Source: JAWLCA01 sp050485905 | Lineage (GTDB): Bacteria > Pseudomonadota > Alphaproteobacteria > Rhodobacterales > Rhodobacteraceae | Length of the DNA: 31,043 bases | Assembly: GCA_050485905.1 (NCBI GenBank) | Contig: JBJHCH010000032.1 | Coordinates: forward strand, 1 to 31,043 | Reading direction: 5' to 3' | Shown: piece by piece, positions 22,321-30,508 of the stretch | Position numbering within the stretch: the first letter of the stretch is position 1 | How the letters are laid out: each line of letters starts with the position of its first letter | Position numbers and translations under genes: made by a program | Notes under the pieces: model-generated | The model's input: only the letters and a program-made list of their open reading frames with translations | Database searches by the model: none | Told to the model about the DNA's origin: nothing

Positions 22321-23186
22321 TGCAACGCACCGCCGCGGGCCTTTCCGTCGCGCTGCTCGCAGCGCTGTCCCCGATCTCCGCCTGGGCTGACGGCCCGTCC
22401 CGCGTCATCGCGGCGGGCGGATCGGTGGCAGAGATCGTCTTTGCGCTCGGCGCGGGTGACCGGCTGATCGCACGCGACACCACGTCTTCCCACCCGCCCG
22501 AGGTCCAGGCCCTGCCTGATGTGGGCTATGTGCGCGCCTTGTCGGCCGAGAACCTGATCGCGCTCGATCCCGACCTGATCCTGGCCGAGCACGATGCCGG
22601 CCCGCCAGAGGCAATCGAGGCGCTGCGCCGCACCGGCATCCCGCTGGTCATGGTGCCGCAGGCGCTGGACCCCGGTGCGGTGGCCGCCAAGATCGCAACG
22701 GTGGCCGATGCCATGGACCTTCCCGAAGAAGGTGCCGTGCTTCAGGCGCAGGTTGCCGAACGGCTGGAACAGGCAAAGGCCGCGGCGGCGCTGCTGCCCC
22801 GTCACCCGCGGGTCATGTTCATCCTGTCGATGCAGGGTGGGCGGCTGCTGGTAGGCGGCAACGGCACCTCGGCCGAGGCGATGATCGAGCTTGCAGGCGG
22901 GGCCAACGCGGTCAGCGGGATAGATGGCTACAAGCCGCTGACAGACGAGGCCGCGATTGCCGCCGCGCCGGAGGTGATCCTGTTCATGGATCGCGGCGAT
23001 GACCATGCGGTGACGCGGGCCGATGTGCAGGCGCATCCGGCGTTGGCGCTGACACCCGCCGGGGCAGCGGGTCACGTCATCCAGATGAACGGGCTGTACC
23101 TGTTGGGATTCGGGCCGCGCACCGGCGACGCCGCGCTTGACCTGAATGCTCAGTTGCGGCGGCTGCTGGACGAGGTGAAGGGCTGA
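22317..23186 (+). CDS. hmuT: Periplasmic haemin-binding protein HmuT
   Basis: This 289-residue type III (cluster A-II) binding protein has a signal peptide (cleavage after SAWA, residue 24) and the start of the mature domain VIAAGGSVAEIVFALGAGDRL. The loop that usually carries the haem-ligating tyrosine (DTTSxYP in PhuT/ShuT) reads DTTSSHP here, so His59 takes that place. The second half (PRVMFILSMQGGRLLVGGNG, then AEAMIELAGGANAVSGIDGY) is typical. It delivers haem to HmuUV. The gene overlaps hmuS and hmuU at its two ends. Confidence 0.9.
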   Translation: MMQRTAAGLSVALLAALSPISAWADGPSRVIAAGGSVAEIVFALGAGDRLIARDTTSSHPPEVQALPDVGYVRALSAENLIALDPDLILAEHDAGPPEAIEALRRTGIPLVMVPQALDPGAVAAKIATVADAMDLPEEGAVLQAQVAERLEQAKAAAALLPRHPRVMFILSMQGGRLLVGGNGTSAEAMIELAGGANAVSGIDGYKPLTDEAAIAAAPEVILFMDRGDDHAVTRADVQAHPALALTPAGAAGHVIQMNGLYLLGFGPRTGDAALDLNAQLRRLLDEVKG

Positions 23187-24256
23187 TGGTTGCTCTCGAT
23201 GCGCCGCCCCAGGCGCTTCCGGGCGACCGCAGCCGGCGGGCGCGGCAGGTGGCGCTGGGGCTGGCGGCGCTGCTGATCGTGACCTGCCTGCTCAGCCTGT
23301 CGCACGGCGCGACGGGGGTCCGTCTCGGCGCCGCCGTCGAGGCATGGCTTTCCGGCGCGCAGCTGCCCGACCGCGACCGCCTGATCCTGTGGGAGATCCG
23401 GTTGCCGCGCATGCTCACCGGGGTGCTGGTCGGGGCGTCTCTGGCTGTCGGCGGCGCGGTGATGCAGGGGCTGTTCCGCAACCCGCTGGCCGATCCGGGC
23501 CTTGTCGGTGTGGGGGCGGGCGCTGGGCTCGGCGCGGTGCTGGCAATCGTGCTGGGCGGCATGGCCCCTGCGTGGCTGGCGGCCATGCTCGGTTGGTCGA
23601 TGGTTCCGGTGGCTGCATTCTTCGGCGGCTGGCTGTCCACGATCATCCTCTACCGCGTCTCGACGCGCGCCGGTCGTACCTCTGTCGCCACCATGCTTCT
23701 GGCGGGCATTGCCCTGGGGGCATTGTCCGGGGCGGCCACGGGCATTCTTGTCTATATCGCCGACGACCGGCAGCTGCGCGACCTGACGTTCTGGGGACTG
23801 GGCTCTCTTGGCGGCGCGTCCTGGTCCAAGATCTCGGCGGCGGGTCCGGTCATGGTGCTGGCCCTGATCGCGGCGCCGTTTCTTGCGCGGGGTCTGAATG
23901 GCCTCGCCCTGGGCGAAGCCGCGGCGCATCACATCGGGCTGCCGGTGCAACGGGTGAAATCGGTCGCAATCCTGACGGTCGCGGGTGCGACCGGGGCGGC
24001 GGTGGCGGTCTCTGGCGGGATCGGATTCATCGGGATCGTGGTGCCGCACCTGCTCAGGCTGGCAATCGGGCCGGACCACCGGTTTCTTCTCGTCAATGCA
24101 GGGCTGCTCGGCGCGACCCTGCTACTGACCGCAGACCTTGTGGCGCGCAGCATCATCGCACCGGCCGAACTGCCGATCGGGATCGTCACAGCCGTGATCG
24201 GCGCGCCGGTCTTCCTCTGGATACTCCTGCGTCGCCGCAGCCTGGTCGATCTGTAA
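23186..24256 (+). CDS. hmuU: Haemin ABC transporter permease HmuU
   Basis: This 356-residue BtuC/FecCD-family permease has about ten membrane segments. Family marks include LILWEIRLPRMLTGVLVGAS, GGAVMQGLFRNPLADPGLVG, TFWGLGSLGGASW and GGIGFIGIVVPHLLRLAIGP. It forms the haem channel across the inner membrane. Its start overlaps the hmuT stop (TGATG) and its stop overlaps the hmuV start (TAATG), so hmuT, hmuU and hmuV are very likely co-translated. Confidence 0.93.
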   Translation: MVALDAPPQALPGDRSRRARQVALGLAALLIVTCLLSLSHGATGVRLGAAVEAWLSGAQLPDRDRLILWEIRLPRMLTGVLVGASLAVGGAVMQGLFRNPLADPGLVGVGAGAGLGAVLAIVLGGMAPAWLAAMLGWSMVPVAAFFGGWLSTIILYRVSTRAGRTSVATMLLAGIALGALSGAATGILVYIADDRQLRDLTFWGLGSLGGASWSKISAAGPVMVLALIAAPFLARGLNGLALGEAAAHHIGLPVQRVKSVAILTVAGATGAAVAVSGGIGFIGIVVPHLLRLAIGPDHRFLLVNAGLLGATLLLTADLVARSIIAPAELPIGIVTAVIGAPVFLWILLRRRSLVDL

Positions 24257-25077
24257 TGCTGACGATCAAGTCCCTGCGCGTCGCACTTGGCCGCGTTCCC
24301 GTGCTGCACGGGATCGACACCATCGCCCGCGCCGGGCGCATCACCGCTGTGATCGGTCCGAACGGGTCCGGCAAGACCACCCTTCTTCGTGCCATCTCGG
24401 GCGATGTGGCCTTCGATGGTCAGGTCGCGCTGGACGGCAGGGATCTTGCGCGCCTGAAACCGTGGCAGCTTGCGGCGCTGCGCGGCGTCCTGCCGCAGGC
24501 CACGGCGCTGGCCTTTCCCTTCACCGTGGCCGAGGTGGTGCGCCTTGGACTGACCTCCGGGCCGCACGCAAACCGCGCCGACCTGATCGCCCGCGCCTTG
24601 GCAGAGGTGGATCTGTCGGATCACTCCTCCCGCCTCTATCAGGAACTCTCGGGCGGCCAGCAGGCCCGCGTGCAGCTGGCCCGGGTGCGGGTGCAGATCT
24701 GGGATCCGGTGGTGGCCGGTCGTCCGAGATGGCTGTTCCTCGACGAGCCTGTCGCAAGCCTCGACATCGCGCACCAGATCGGCGTGATGCGCGTGTTGCG
24801 CCGGTTCGCCGACGCAGGCGGCGGCGTTGTCCTGGTGCTGCACGACCTGAACCTCGCCGCCATGGTCGCAGACGAGGTCTGGCTGATCCACGAAGGGCGG
24901 ATGCTCGATGCAGGCCCGCCCGCGGCAGTGATCGGCGGAGAGAGGCTTGGACTTGCTTACGGCTGCCCGATCACCGCGAACCACCTGCCCCCTGCCGGCG
25001 CGACCTTCGTGCTGCCCCATGGCCTGTGGGACAAACAAGGCGTAGACCTCTGCCCTGCCGTCACCGGTCCGGAATGA
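24256..25077 (+). CDS. hmuV: Haemin ABC transporter ATPase HmuV
   Basis: This 273-residue ATPase has Walker A GPNGSGKT (34-41), Q-loop region VLPQ, signature LSGGQQ (131-136), Walker B WLFLDEP (D163/E164) and the switch histidine in VLVLHDLNLA. These are as in HmuV/BtuD-type proteins. The start is the ATG overlapping the hmuU stop; an in-frame extension upstream inside hmuU is not real coding. It completes hmuSTUV. No obvious terminator follows. Confidence 0.93.
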   Translation: MLTIKSLRVALGRVPVLHGIDTIARAGRITAVIGPNGSGKTTLLRAISGDVAFDGQVALDGRDLARLKPWQLAALRGVLPQATALAFPFTVAEVVRLGLTSGPHANRADLIARALAEVDLSDHSSRLYQELSGGQQARVQLARVRVQIWDPVVAGRPRWLFLDEPVASLDIAHQIGVMRVLRRFADAGGGVVLVLHDLNLAAMVADEVWLIHEGRMLDAGPPAAVIGGERLGLAYGCPITANHLPPAGATFVLPHGLWDKQGVDLCPAVTGPE

Positions 25078-25757
25078 CGTCCTTCTAGCGGTCAGCGACC
25101 CCGCCAACTCCTTCTCTACGAGCCACAGCCAAGGCTGCGAGAGCGATACCCAGACGCCGACAAGTCCCGACCCATTCTCACTTTTCCAATGTCTTGGCGG
25201 CGCCTCACGTTGTTGCACGGGCTCACGCAATGTTTTCAGGAGATATCTCGGCGCCCGCCAACTGATCTCTCCGCCATGCGCGACCGTGCAGGAATCCTTG
25301 CCTGCGACCTCCGCCTTTCTGCAGCCTACCCTGCGCAGTTGATAGTCAGAGTTCTTCTGATGCCCGCAGGTTAGAGTCCTGCTCTCGTACGGCCCCTGAC
25401 TCCCCGCAATGCGGTGCAATCCTGATGTGGCGGTCATAGGAAATCGGGAAGTCCGAAAGGTCGATCCGGCTACGCCCCACGCTTCCACCGCACGGCTTGT
25501 CGCTCAAGAACGACATTCGGGTCGGGGAACTGGCCGTCTGGATTGGGGCACGACACTTAACCGACTCGCGCGCCGCCTTCGCATCTGCTTCTCGGCTCTC
25601 CACTTTCCCAGAGTTGTTTCGCTAAGCACAGGTCATGATCAACCTCACTCGCGCCCATCCTATCACGATACTCAACCGGCTTCCGCGTGCCATGTTTCTT
25701 ACCTTTGAAGAGATCTACATATTGACAATGGTGCGGATCACGACCCAATCTGTAGAG
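25078..25757. other. 680-bp stretch without a recognisable gene
   Basis: The stretch has less regular codon use than its surroundings and only short, overlapping open frames on both strands that match no family I know. Near 25366-25390 a segment resembles the T-arm of a tRNA (GCAGG-TTAGAGT-CCTGC), but no matching acceptor or anticodon arm can be built, so at most it is a decayed tRNA end. The final 40 bases carry the promoter of the nrd operon. Confidence 0.5.
25722..25751 (+). promoter_or_regulatory. Predicted nrdHIEF promoter
   Basis: A perfect TTGACA (25722-25727) is followed after 18 bp by a weak -10 CAATCT (25746-25751). A start seven bases later would fall at 25758, the first base of the riboswitch closing stem, which supports the call despite the poor -10. 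Confidence 0.4.
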
Positions 25758-25919
25758 GCTTTGGTTCCTGCGAGTCACATCGCAGGCGAAGAGGGAAGCC
25801 GGTTCAAATCCGGCGCTGCCCCCGCAACTGTAAGCGGCGAGCAAGGCTGATCATGCCACTGGCGCAAGCCGGGAAGGCCAGTCGAGCGTTGAGCTGCAAG
25901 CCAGGAGACCTGCCAAAGC
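25758..25919 (+). promoter_or_regulatory. Cobalamin (AdoCbl-type) riboswitch
   Basis: The B12-box GCCAGGAGACCTGCC (25900-25914) is intact. The conserved core GCTGCCCCCGCAACTGTAAG (about 25815-25834) and GCCACTGGCGCAAGCCGGGA (about 25855-25874) match the cobalamin element. The closing P1 stem forms between GCTTTGG (25758-25764) and CCAAAGC (25913-25919). It lies 116 bases upstream of nrdH and would lower expression of this ribonucleotide reductase when B12 is present. Confidence 0.93.
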
Positions 25920-25985
25920 GCGACATATGACGACCAAAGGCGGTGGGCCTTGGGGGTGCAAGGATGCCAGGCGGCCAATGTGGTC

Positions 25986-26030
25986 GTCTTGCTTTCGTGT
26001 CCTCAGGCCCAAGACAAGGCAGAGAGGACA
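25986..26030 (+). promoter_or_regulatory. Riboswitch expression platform hiding the nrdH ribosome site
   Basis: TGTCCTC (25998-26004) pairs perfectly with GAGGACA (26024-26030), which contains the nrdH Shine-Dalgarno GAGG. A competing helix, GTCTTG (25986-25991) with CAAGAC (26010-26015), crosses the first, so the two cannot coexist in a simple fold. No T-run is present, which favours translational over transcriptional control. Confidence 0.5.
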
Positions 26031-26035
26031 GCGCC

Positions 26036-26260
26036 ATGACAATCACCGTTTATTCCAAACCAGCCTGCGTGCAGTGCACGGCGACCACGCGCGCGCTGGC
26101 CGCACAGGGCCTTGCTTTCGAGGTCGTCGATTTGACCGAAGATGCCGACGCCTTCGCCTATGTCAGCGAACTGGGCTATCGTCAGGTGCCGGTGGTTGTG
26201 GCGGGCGAGGCGCACTGGGCAGGCTTCCGGCCCGACCTGATTGGCCGTCTGGCACATTAG
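26036..26260 (+). CDS. nrdH: NrdH glutaredoxin-like redoxin
   Basis: This 74-residue thioredoxin-fold protein has the redox motif CVQC (residues 11-14) in SKPACVQCTATTRAL and the cis-proline segment YRQVPVVVAGEAHWAGFRPD typical of NrdH. It reduces the class Ib ribonucleotide reductase. The ATG at 26036 is preceded by GAGG, part of the predicted sequestering hairpin; a longer frame from 25943 would run through the riboswitch leader and is rejected. It is the first gene of nrdHIEF. Confidence 0.92.
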   Translation: MTITVYSKPACVQCTATTRALAAQGLAFEVVDLTEDADAFAYVSELGYRQVPVVVAGEAHWAGFRPDLIGRLAH

Positions 26261-26264
26261 GCCG

Positions 26265-26681
26265 ATGGGCGACCTAGTCTATTTTTCGTCCGCATCGGGC
26301 AACACGGCGCGGTTTGTCGCGCGCATGGAGCTGGCAGCCCTACGCATCCCGTCCATACTGTCAGACCTGCTGCCGATGCCTGACGGCCCCTATGTGCTGA
26401 TCTGCCCGACTTTCGCGGATGGGCAGGGCAGGGGGGCTGTCCCGAAGCCCGTCATCCGCTTCCTGAACTGCCCCGCGCGGCGCGCGCTGTTGCGGGGTGT
26501 GATCGCTGGCGGCAACCGGAATTTCGGCACGACTTATGCTCTGGCCGGTCGCGTCATCGCCAAGAAATGCAATGTGCCTTGGCTGGCAAGCTTTGAACTG
26601 GCCGGCACTGACACTGATATCGCCCGCATCCGCGCCGGGCTTGACCAATTCTGGAGGACCCAATGCCCGACGGCAGCCTGA
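26265..26681 (+). CDS. nrdI: NrdI flavodoxin-like activator
   Basis: This 138-residue flavodoxin-like protein supplies the oxidant that assembles the dimanganese-tyrosyl cofactor of NrdF. The FMN phosphate loop is SSASGNTARFV, followed by the family segments PYVLICPTFADGQGRGAVPK and GVIAGGNRNFGTTYALAG. The ATG at 26265 comes four bases after the nrdH stop; an earlier in-frame ATG at 26241 lies inside nrdH. Its 3' end overlaps nrdE by 19 bases. Confidence 0.92.
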   Translation: MGDLVYFSSASGNTARFVARMELAALRIPSILSDLLPMPDGPYVLICPTFADGQGRGAVPKPVIRFLNCPARRALLRGVIAGGNRNFGTTYALAGRVIAKKCNVPWLASFELAGTDTDIARIRAGLDQFWRTQCPTAA

Positions 26682-28795
26682 GCCCATCGCTCGATTACCA
26701 CGCGCTCAATGCGATGCTGAACCTCTATGACGACGAAGGCCGCATCCGTTTTGACGCCGACCGCATGGCTGCGCGTCAGTATTTCCTGCAACATGTAAAC
26801 CAGAATACCGTTTTCTTTCATAGCCTTGATGAAAAGCTCGGCTATCTTGTCGCGGAAGGGTATTACGAGGCCGCCGTACTTGACCAATATTCGCGCAATT
26901 TTCACCGTGCGATTTGGGACGCGGCCTATGCCAGGAAGTTCCGTTTCCCGACCTTTCTGGGCGCGTTCAAGTATTATACGAGCTACACGCTGAAAACCCG
27001 CGACGGCCAGCGCTATCTGGAACGCTATGAGGATCGCATAGTGATGGTCGCGCTGACGCTCGCGCGCGGGGATGAGGCGCTGGCGATGCGCCTGATGGAA
27101 GAGATGATCGAGGGCAGCTACCAGCCTGCGACGCCCACTTTTCTCAATGCCGGCAAGGCATCACGGGGTGAGCTTATTTCCTGCTTCCTGCTGCGCATCG
27201 AGGACAATATGGAATCGATCGGTCGCAGCATCAATTCAGCACTGCAACTGTCGAAGCGCGGCGGTGGCGTGGCGCTGATGCTGACGAACCTGCGCGAACA
27301 CGGCGCGCCGATCAAGGGGATCGAAAACCAGTCTTCGGGCGTGATCCCGGTGATGAAGCTGCTGGAGGACAGTTTCAGCTATGCCAATCAGCTCGGCGCG
27401 CGTCAGGGGGCGGGCGCAGTCTATCTGAACGCCCATCACCCGGATATCCTGCGCTTCCTCGACACCAAGCGCGAAAACGCGGACGAGAAGATCCGCATCA
27501 AGACGCTGAGCCTTGGCGTGGTGATTCCCGACGTCACCTTCGCACTCGCCAAGCGCGACGAGGATATGTATCTCTTCTCGCCCCATGATGTGGAGCGCGT
27601 CTATGGCGTGCCCTTCTCGGAGATTTCAGTCACCGAGAAATACGACGAAATGGTGGATGACAAGCGCATCCGCAAGAAGAAGATCAACGCGCGCGCCTTC
27701 TTCCAGACGCTGGCCGAAATCCAGTTCGAATCCGGCTATCCCTACATCATGTTCGAAGACACCGTGAACCGTACCAATCCGATCGCGGGACGGATCACCA
27801 TGTCGAACCTGTGTTCGGAAATCCTGCAAGTGAACGAGGCCTCAGAATATAATGACGACCTTGGCTACAAGCACCTGGGCACGGATATTTCCTGTAACCT
27901 GGGATCGCTGAATATCGCCCGTACCATGGATGGCGGCGATCTTGGCGGCACCGTTGAGACGGCGATCCGCGCCTTGACCGCCGTTTCCGAAATGTCCGCG
28001 ATCGACTCTGTTCCGTCGATCCGGCGCGGCAATGACGAGGCGCGCGCCATTGGCCTCGGCCAGATGAACCTTCACGGGTTCCTCGCGCGCGAGCGCATTC
28101 ATTACGGCAGCGCGCAAGGCATCGACTTTACCCGCTGTTATTTCGCGGCCGTCGCCTATCACTGCCTGCGCAGCTCGAACCAGCTTGCGCGCGAGCGGGG
28201 CAGAACCTTCGCGGGCTTCGAGAAGTCGAAATACGCCGACGGTAGCTTCTTCGAGAGATACATCACCCGCGACTGGCTGCCCGAGATCGAGACCGTCCGC
28301 GCGCTCTTCGAGAGGTTCGGGATCATGCTGCCCAGCCGCACCAACTGGGCTGCGCTGAAGGAAGCGGTGATGCGCGACGGGCTATACAATCGCAACCTGC
28401 AGGCGGTGCCGCCGACGGGCTCGATCAGCTACATCAACAATTCCACCTCCTCGATTCACCCGATCGTGTCGAAGATCGAGATCCGCAAGGAGGGCAAGAT
28501 CGGGCGTGTCTATTATCCCGCGCCCTACATGACCAACGACAATCTCGACTACTACCGCGATGCCTACGAGATCGGCCCCGACGCGCTGATCGACACTTAT
28601 GCCGCGGCCAGCGAGCATGTCGATCAGGGCCTGTCGCTGACGCTGTTCTTCCCCGCCGAGGCCACGACGCGCGACATCAACCGCGCCCAGATCGCTGCCT
28701 GGAAGAGCGGCATCAAGACAATCTATTACGTCCGCCTGCGCCAGACCGCCCTGGAAGGGACCGAGGTGCAAGGCTGCGTGTCCTGCTCGCTCTGA
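26663..28795 (+). CDS. nrdE: Class Ib ribonucleotide reductase large subunit NrdE
   Basis: This 710-residue catalytic subunit reduces ribonucleoside diphosphates to deoxy forms. The redox pair is C174 (ELISCFLL) and C411 (ISCNLGS). The active-site triad N382, C384 and E386 is in TMSNLCSEIL. The C-terminal electron relay is C705/C708 (GCVSCSL). The segments PATPTFLNAG and PTGSISYINNSTSSIHP bind substrate. The ATP-cone of class Ia enzymes is absent, consistent with class Ib. GGAGG lies just upstream of the ATG. Nothing looks damaged. Confidence 0.96.
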   Translation: MPDGSLSPSLDYHALNAMLNLYDDEGRIRFDADRMAARQYFLQHVNQNTVFFHSLDEKLGYLVAEGYYEAAVLDQYSRNFHRAIWDAAYARKFRFPTFLGAFKYYTSYTLKTRDGQRYLERYEDRIVMVALTLARGDEALAMRLMEEMIEGSYQPATPTFLNAGKASRGELISCFLLRIEDNMESIGRSINSALQLSKRGGGVALMLTNLREHGAPIKGIENQSSGVIPVMKLLEDSFSYANQLGARQGAGAVYLNAHHPDILRFLDTKRENADEKIRIKTLSLGVVIPDVTFALAKRDEDMYLFSPHDVERVYGVPFSEISVTEKYDEMVDDKRIRKKKINARAFFQTLAEIQFESGYPYIMFEDTVNRTNPIAGRITMSNLCSEILQVNEASEYNDDLGYKHLGTDISCNLGSLNIARTMDGGDLGGTVETAIRALTAVSEMSAIDSVPSIRRGNDEARAIGLGQMNLHGFLARERIHYGSAQGIDFTRCYFAAVAYHCLRSSNQLARERGRTFAGFEKSKYADGSFFERYITRDWLPEIETVRALFERFGIMLPSRTNWAALKEAVMRDGLYNRNLQAVPPTGSISYINNSTSSIHPIVSKIEIRKEGKIGRVYYPAPYMTNDNLDYYRDAYEIGPDALIDTYAAASEHVDQGLSLTLFFPAEATTRDINRAQIAAWKSGIKTIYYVRLRQTALEGTEVQGCVSCSL

Positions 28796-28804
28796 GGCTT
28801 ACCC

Positions 28805-29779
28805 ATGAGAGACATGCTCACTACCCGCCCCATCCCCCGCGCGATCAACTGGAACCGGCTTCAGGATGACAAGGATCTGGAGGTTTGGAACCGCCTTACT
28901 GTCAATTTCTGGCTGCCCGAGAAGGTGCCGCTGTCGAACGATGTGCAAAGCTGGGCCACCCTGCGCCCTGAGGAGCGGGAATTGACCATCCGCGTCTTTA
29001 CGGGGCTGACGCTGCTGGACACGATCCAGAACACCGTCGGCGCGCCCGCGATGCTGGCCGATGCCCAGACCCCGCATGAAGAGGCCGTGCTGACCAACAT
29101 CGCCTTCATGGAAGCCGTGCACGCGCGCAGCTATTCCTCGATCTTCTCGACGCTGTGCCTTACCAAAGAGGTGGATGAGGCCTTCCGCTGGTCGGAAGAA
29201 AACCCGCATCTTCAGGCCAAGGCGCGGCTGATCCTTGACGAATACGACGCCGCGGCTGATCCGCTGCGGCGCAAGATCGCGAGCGTGTTTCTGGAGTCGT
29301 TCCTGTTCTATTCTGGCTTCTACCTGCCGATGTACTGGTCGAGTCGCGCAAAGCTGACCAACACGGCGGACCTGATCCGCCTCATCATCCGCGACGAGGC
29401 GATCCATGGCTATTACATCGGCTACAAGTTCCAGCGCGCCGCCCAACGCCTACCCGAGGCCGAGCGCGCAGCGCTCAAGGATTTCGCCTTCAGCCTGATG
29501 TTCGACCTCTATGACATCGAGGCCAAGTACACGGCCGAGCTATATGACGGCATCGGTTTGACCGAAGACGTCAAGGCGTTCCTGCATTACAACGCCAACA
29601 AGGCGCTGCAGAATCTGGGCTACGAGGCGCTGTTTCCACCCGCCGCCTGTGCGGTCAACCCCGCAATCCTCGCGGCTTTGTCGCCTGACAGCGAAAACCA
29701 TGACTTCTTCTCGGGCTCTGGATCTTCCTACGTGATTGGAAAGGCCGTCGCCACAGAGGATGAGGACTGGGACTTTTAG
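28805..29779 (+). CDS. nrdF: Class Ib ribonucleotide reductase small subunit NrdF
   Basis: This 324-residue radical-generating subunit keeps all metal ligands: D72, E103, H106, E164, E198 and H201 (LLDT, FMEAVHARSYS, FLESF, RDEAIH). It also has the radical tyrosine Y110 and a C-terminal tail ending EDEDWDF that docks on NrdE. With NrdI next to it the cofactor is probably manganese-based. The ATG at 28805 is 9 bases after the nrdE stop; an ATG at 28814 is an alternative. No clear terminator follows; the stop lies against a regulator fragment on the other strand. Confidence 0.95.
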   Translation: MRDMLTTRPIPRAINWNRLQDDKDLEVWNRLTVNFWLPEKVPLSNDVQSWATLRPEERELTIRVFTGLTLLDTIQNTVGAPAMLADAQTPHEEAVLTNIAFMEAVHARSYSSIFSTLCLTKEVDEAFRWSEENPHLQAKARLILDEYDAAADPLRRKIASVFLESFLFYSGFYLPMYWSSRAKLTNTADLIRLIIRDEAIHGYYIGYKFQRAAQRLPEAERAALKDFAFSLMFDLYDIEAKYTAELYDGIGLTEDVKAFLHYNANKALQNLGYEALFPPAACAVNPAILAALSPDSENHDFFSGSGSSYVIGKAVATEDEDWDF

Positions 29780-29958
29780 TCCGAGAGTAAGCGGCGGCCA
29801 CCAAAGTGGGGCGCAATGCGCGCGTTGGTTGGACTGACGGGCAGGGGATGGCCCACCATGGGAAAGGTGCGCTTAGGGCATTCCTGATACTCGCAGATCT
29901 TGCAGACTGGGTCGATGGGCGTCGCGGTTTCGCGGTTCCTCAAGTAGCCCCAGCACAT
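29776..29958 (-). pseudogene. C-terminal fragment of an XRE/ScfR-type regulator
   Basis: The 60-codon frame reads ETATPIDPVCKICEYQECPK and then RTFPMVGHPLPVSPTNARIA. This resembles the cysteine-rich C-terminus (TPIG..CR.C.R.DC.QRA.PP) of short-chain fatty-acid-type XRE regulators with a DUF2083 domain. The helix-turn-helix and IrrE/ImmA-like parts are missing; upstream the frame leads only into unrelated DNA. It most likely is a decayed gene end. Confidence 0.5.
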
Positions 29959-30004
29959 GGACCAAGCCGATCCGCCCGTGATCCAGCCGCGCCGTCGCCG
30001 CAGC

Positions 30005-30508
30005 TCAGAACGGCAGGCCGCCGGTCAGCCAGCCCGAGGGAAGCCGCAGGGCCAGCGTGAGGCGCAAGACCCACATCAGGGCCCAGAGCCCGGCAACCAG
30101 CGCCGCCGCAATCCACAGGGGCGTCCGGAACCGGACCCAGAGGATCGCGGGAACAAAGACCGCCGTCGCCAGCGGGATGCCGATCAGCCAGATCAGCGCC
30201 ATGTAGCCCAGCACCCAGGCCATCACCGCCAGCGAGCGTTTCCAGCCGTCGATGCTGGCCTCCTCGGGGTCGAGGCCGATGTCGGCGGTGCTCATCGCCC
30301 CCTCCGCCGGGGGCAGCACCTTGCGGCGCAGGAACTGCCGAACCAGTTCCAGACCGCACAGGATCGCCAGCGCCCCGCCGGCATATTGCGGGAACAGCCG
30401 CGCGGCGCTGCGGAAATCCGCGGCGCTCCAGACCGCGAACAGCGCTGCGGCCAGCACCGTCAGCACAAAGCCGGTGCGCATCCATGCCGTCAGCCGCGCG
30501 CTATCCAT
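30005..30508 (-). CDS. tctB: Tripartite tricarboxylate transporter small membrane subunit TctB
   Basis: This 167-residue protein has about four hydrophobic segments (TGFVLTVLAAALFAVWSAAD; AGGALAILCGLELV; SLAVMAWVLGYMALIWLIGI with PLATAVFVPAILWV; LWIAAALVAGLWALMWVL), the size and layout of TctB. Such systems import tricarboxylates and other organic anions with a periplasmic TctC protein. Its start overlaps the tctA stop by 8 bases. The order tctA then tctB, reversed relative to the common order tctC-tctB-tctA, is visible here; tctC would lie outside the window. Confidence 0.85.
   Translation of the reverse strand: MDSARLTAWMRTGFVLTVLAAALFAVWSAADFRSAARLFPQYAGGALAILCGLELVRQFLRRKVLPPAEGAMSTADIGLDPEEASIDGWKRSLAVMAWVLGYMALIWLIGIPLATAVFVPAILWVRFRTPLWIAAALVAGLWALMWVLRLTLALRLPSGWLTGGLPF

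Noticed and set aside
25340..25395. Possible tRNA gene
   Set aside because: A T-arm-like hairpin is present, but no acceptor stem partner and no anticodon loop with a proper U33 can be built.
25557..25844. 95-codon minus-strand frame overlapping the riboswitch
   Set aside because: Its start region is the antisense of the conserved cobalamin element, a common source of false ORFs.
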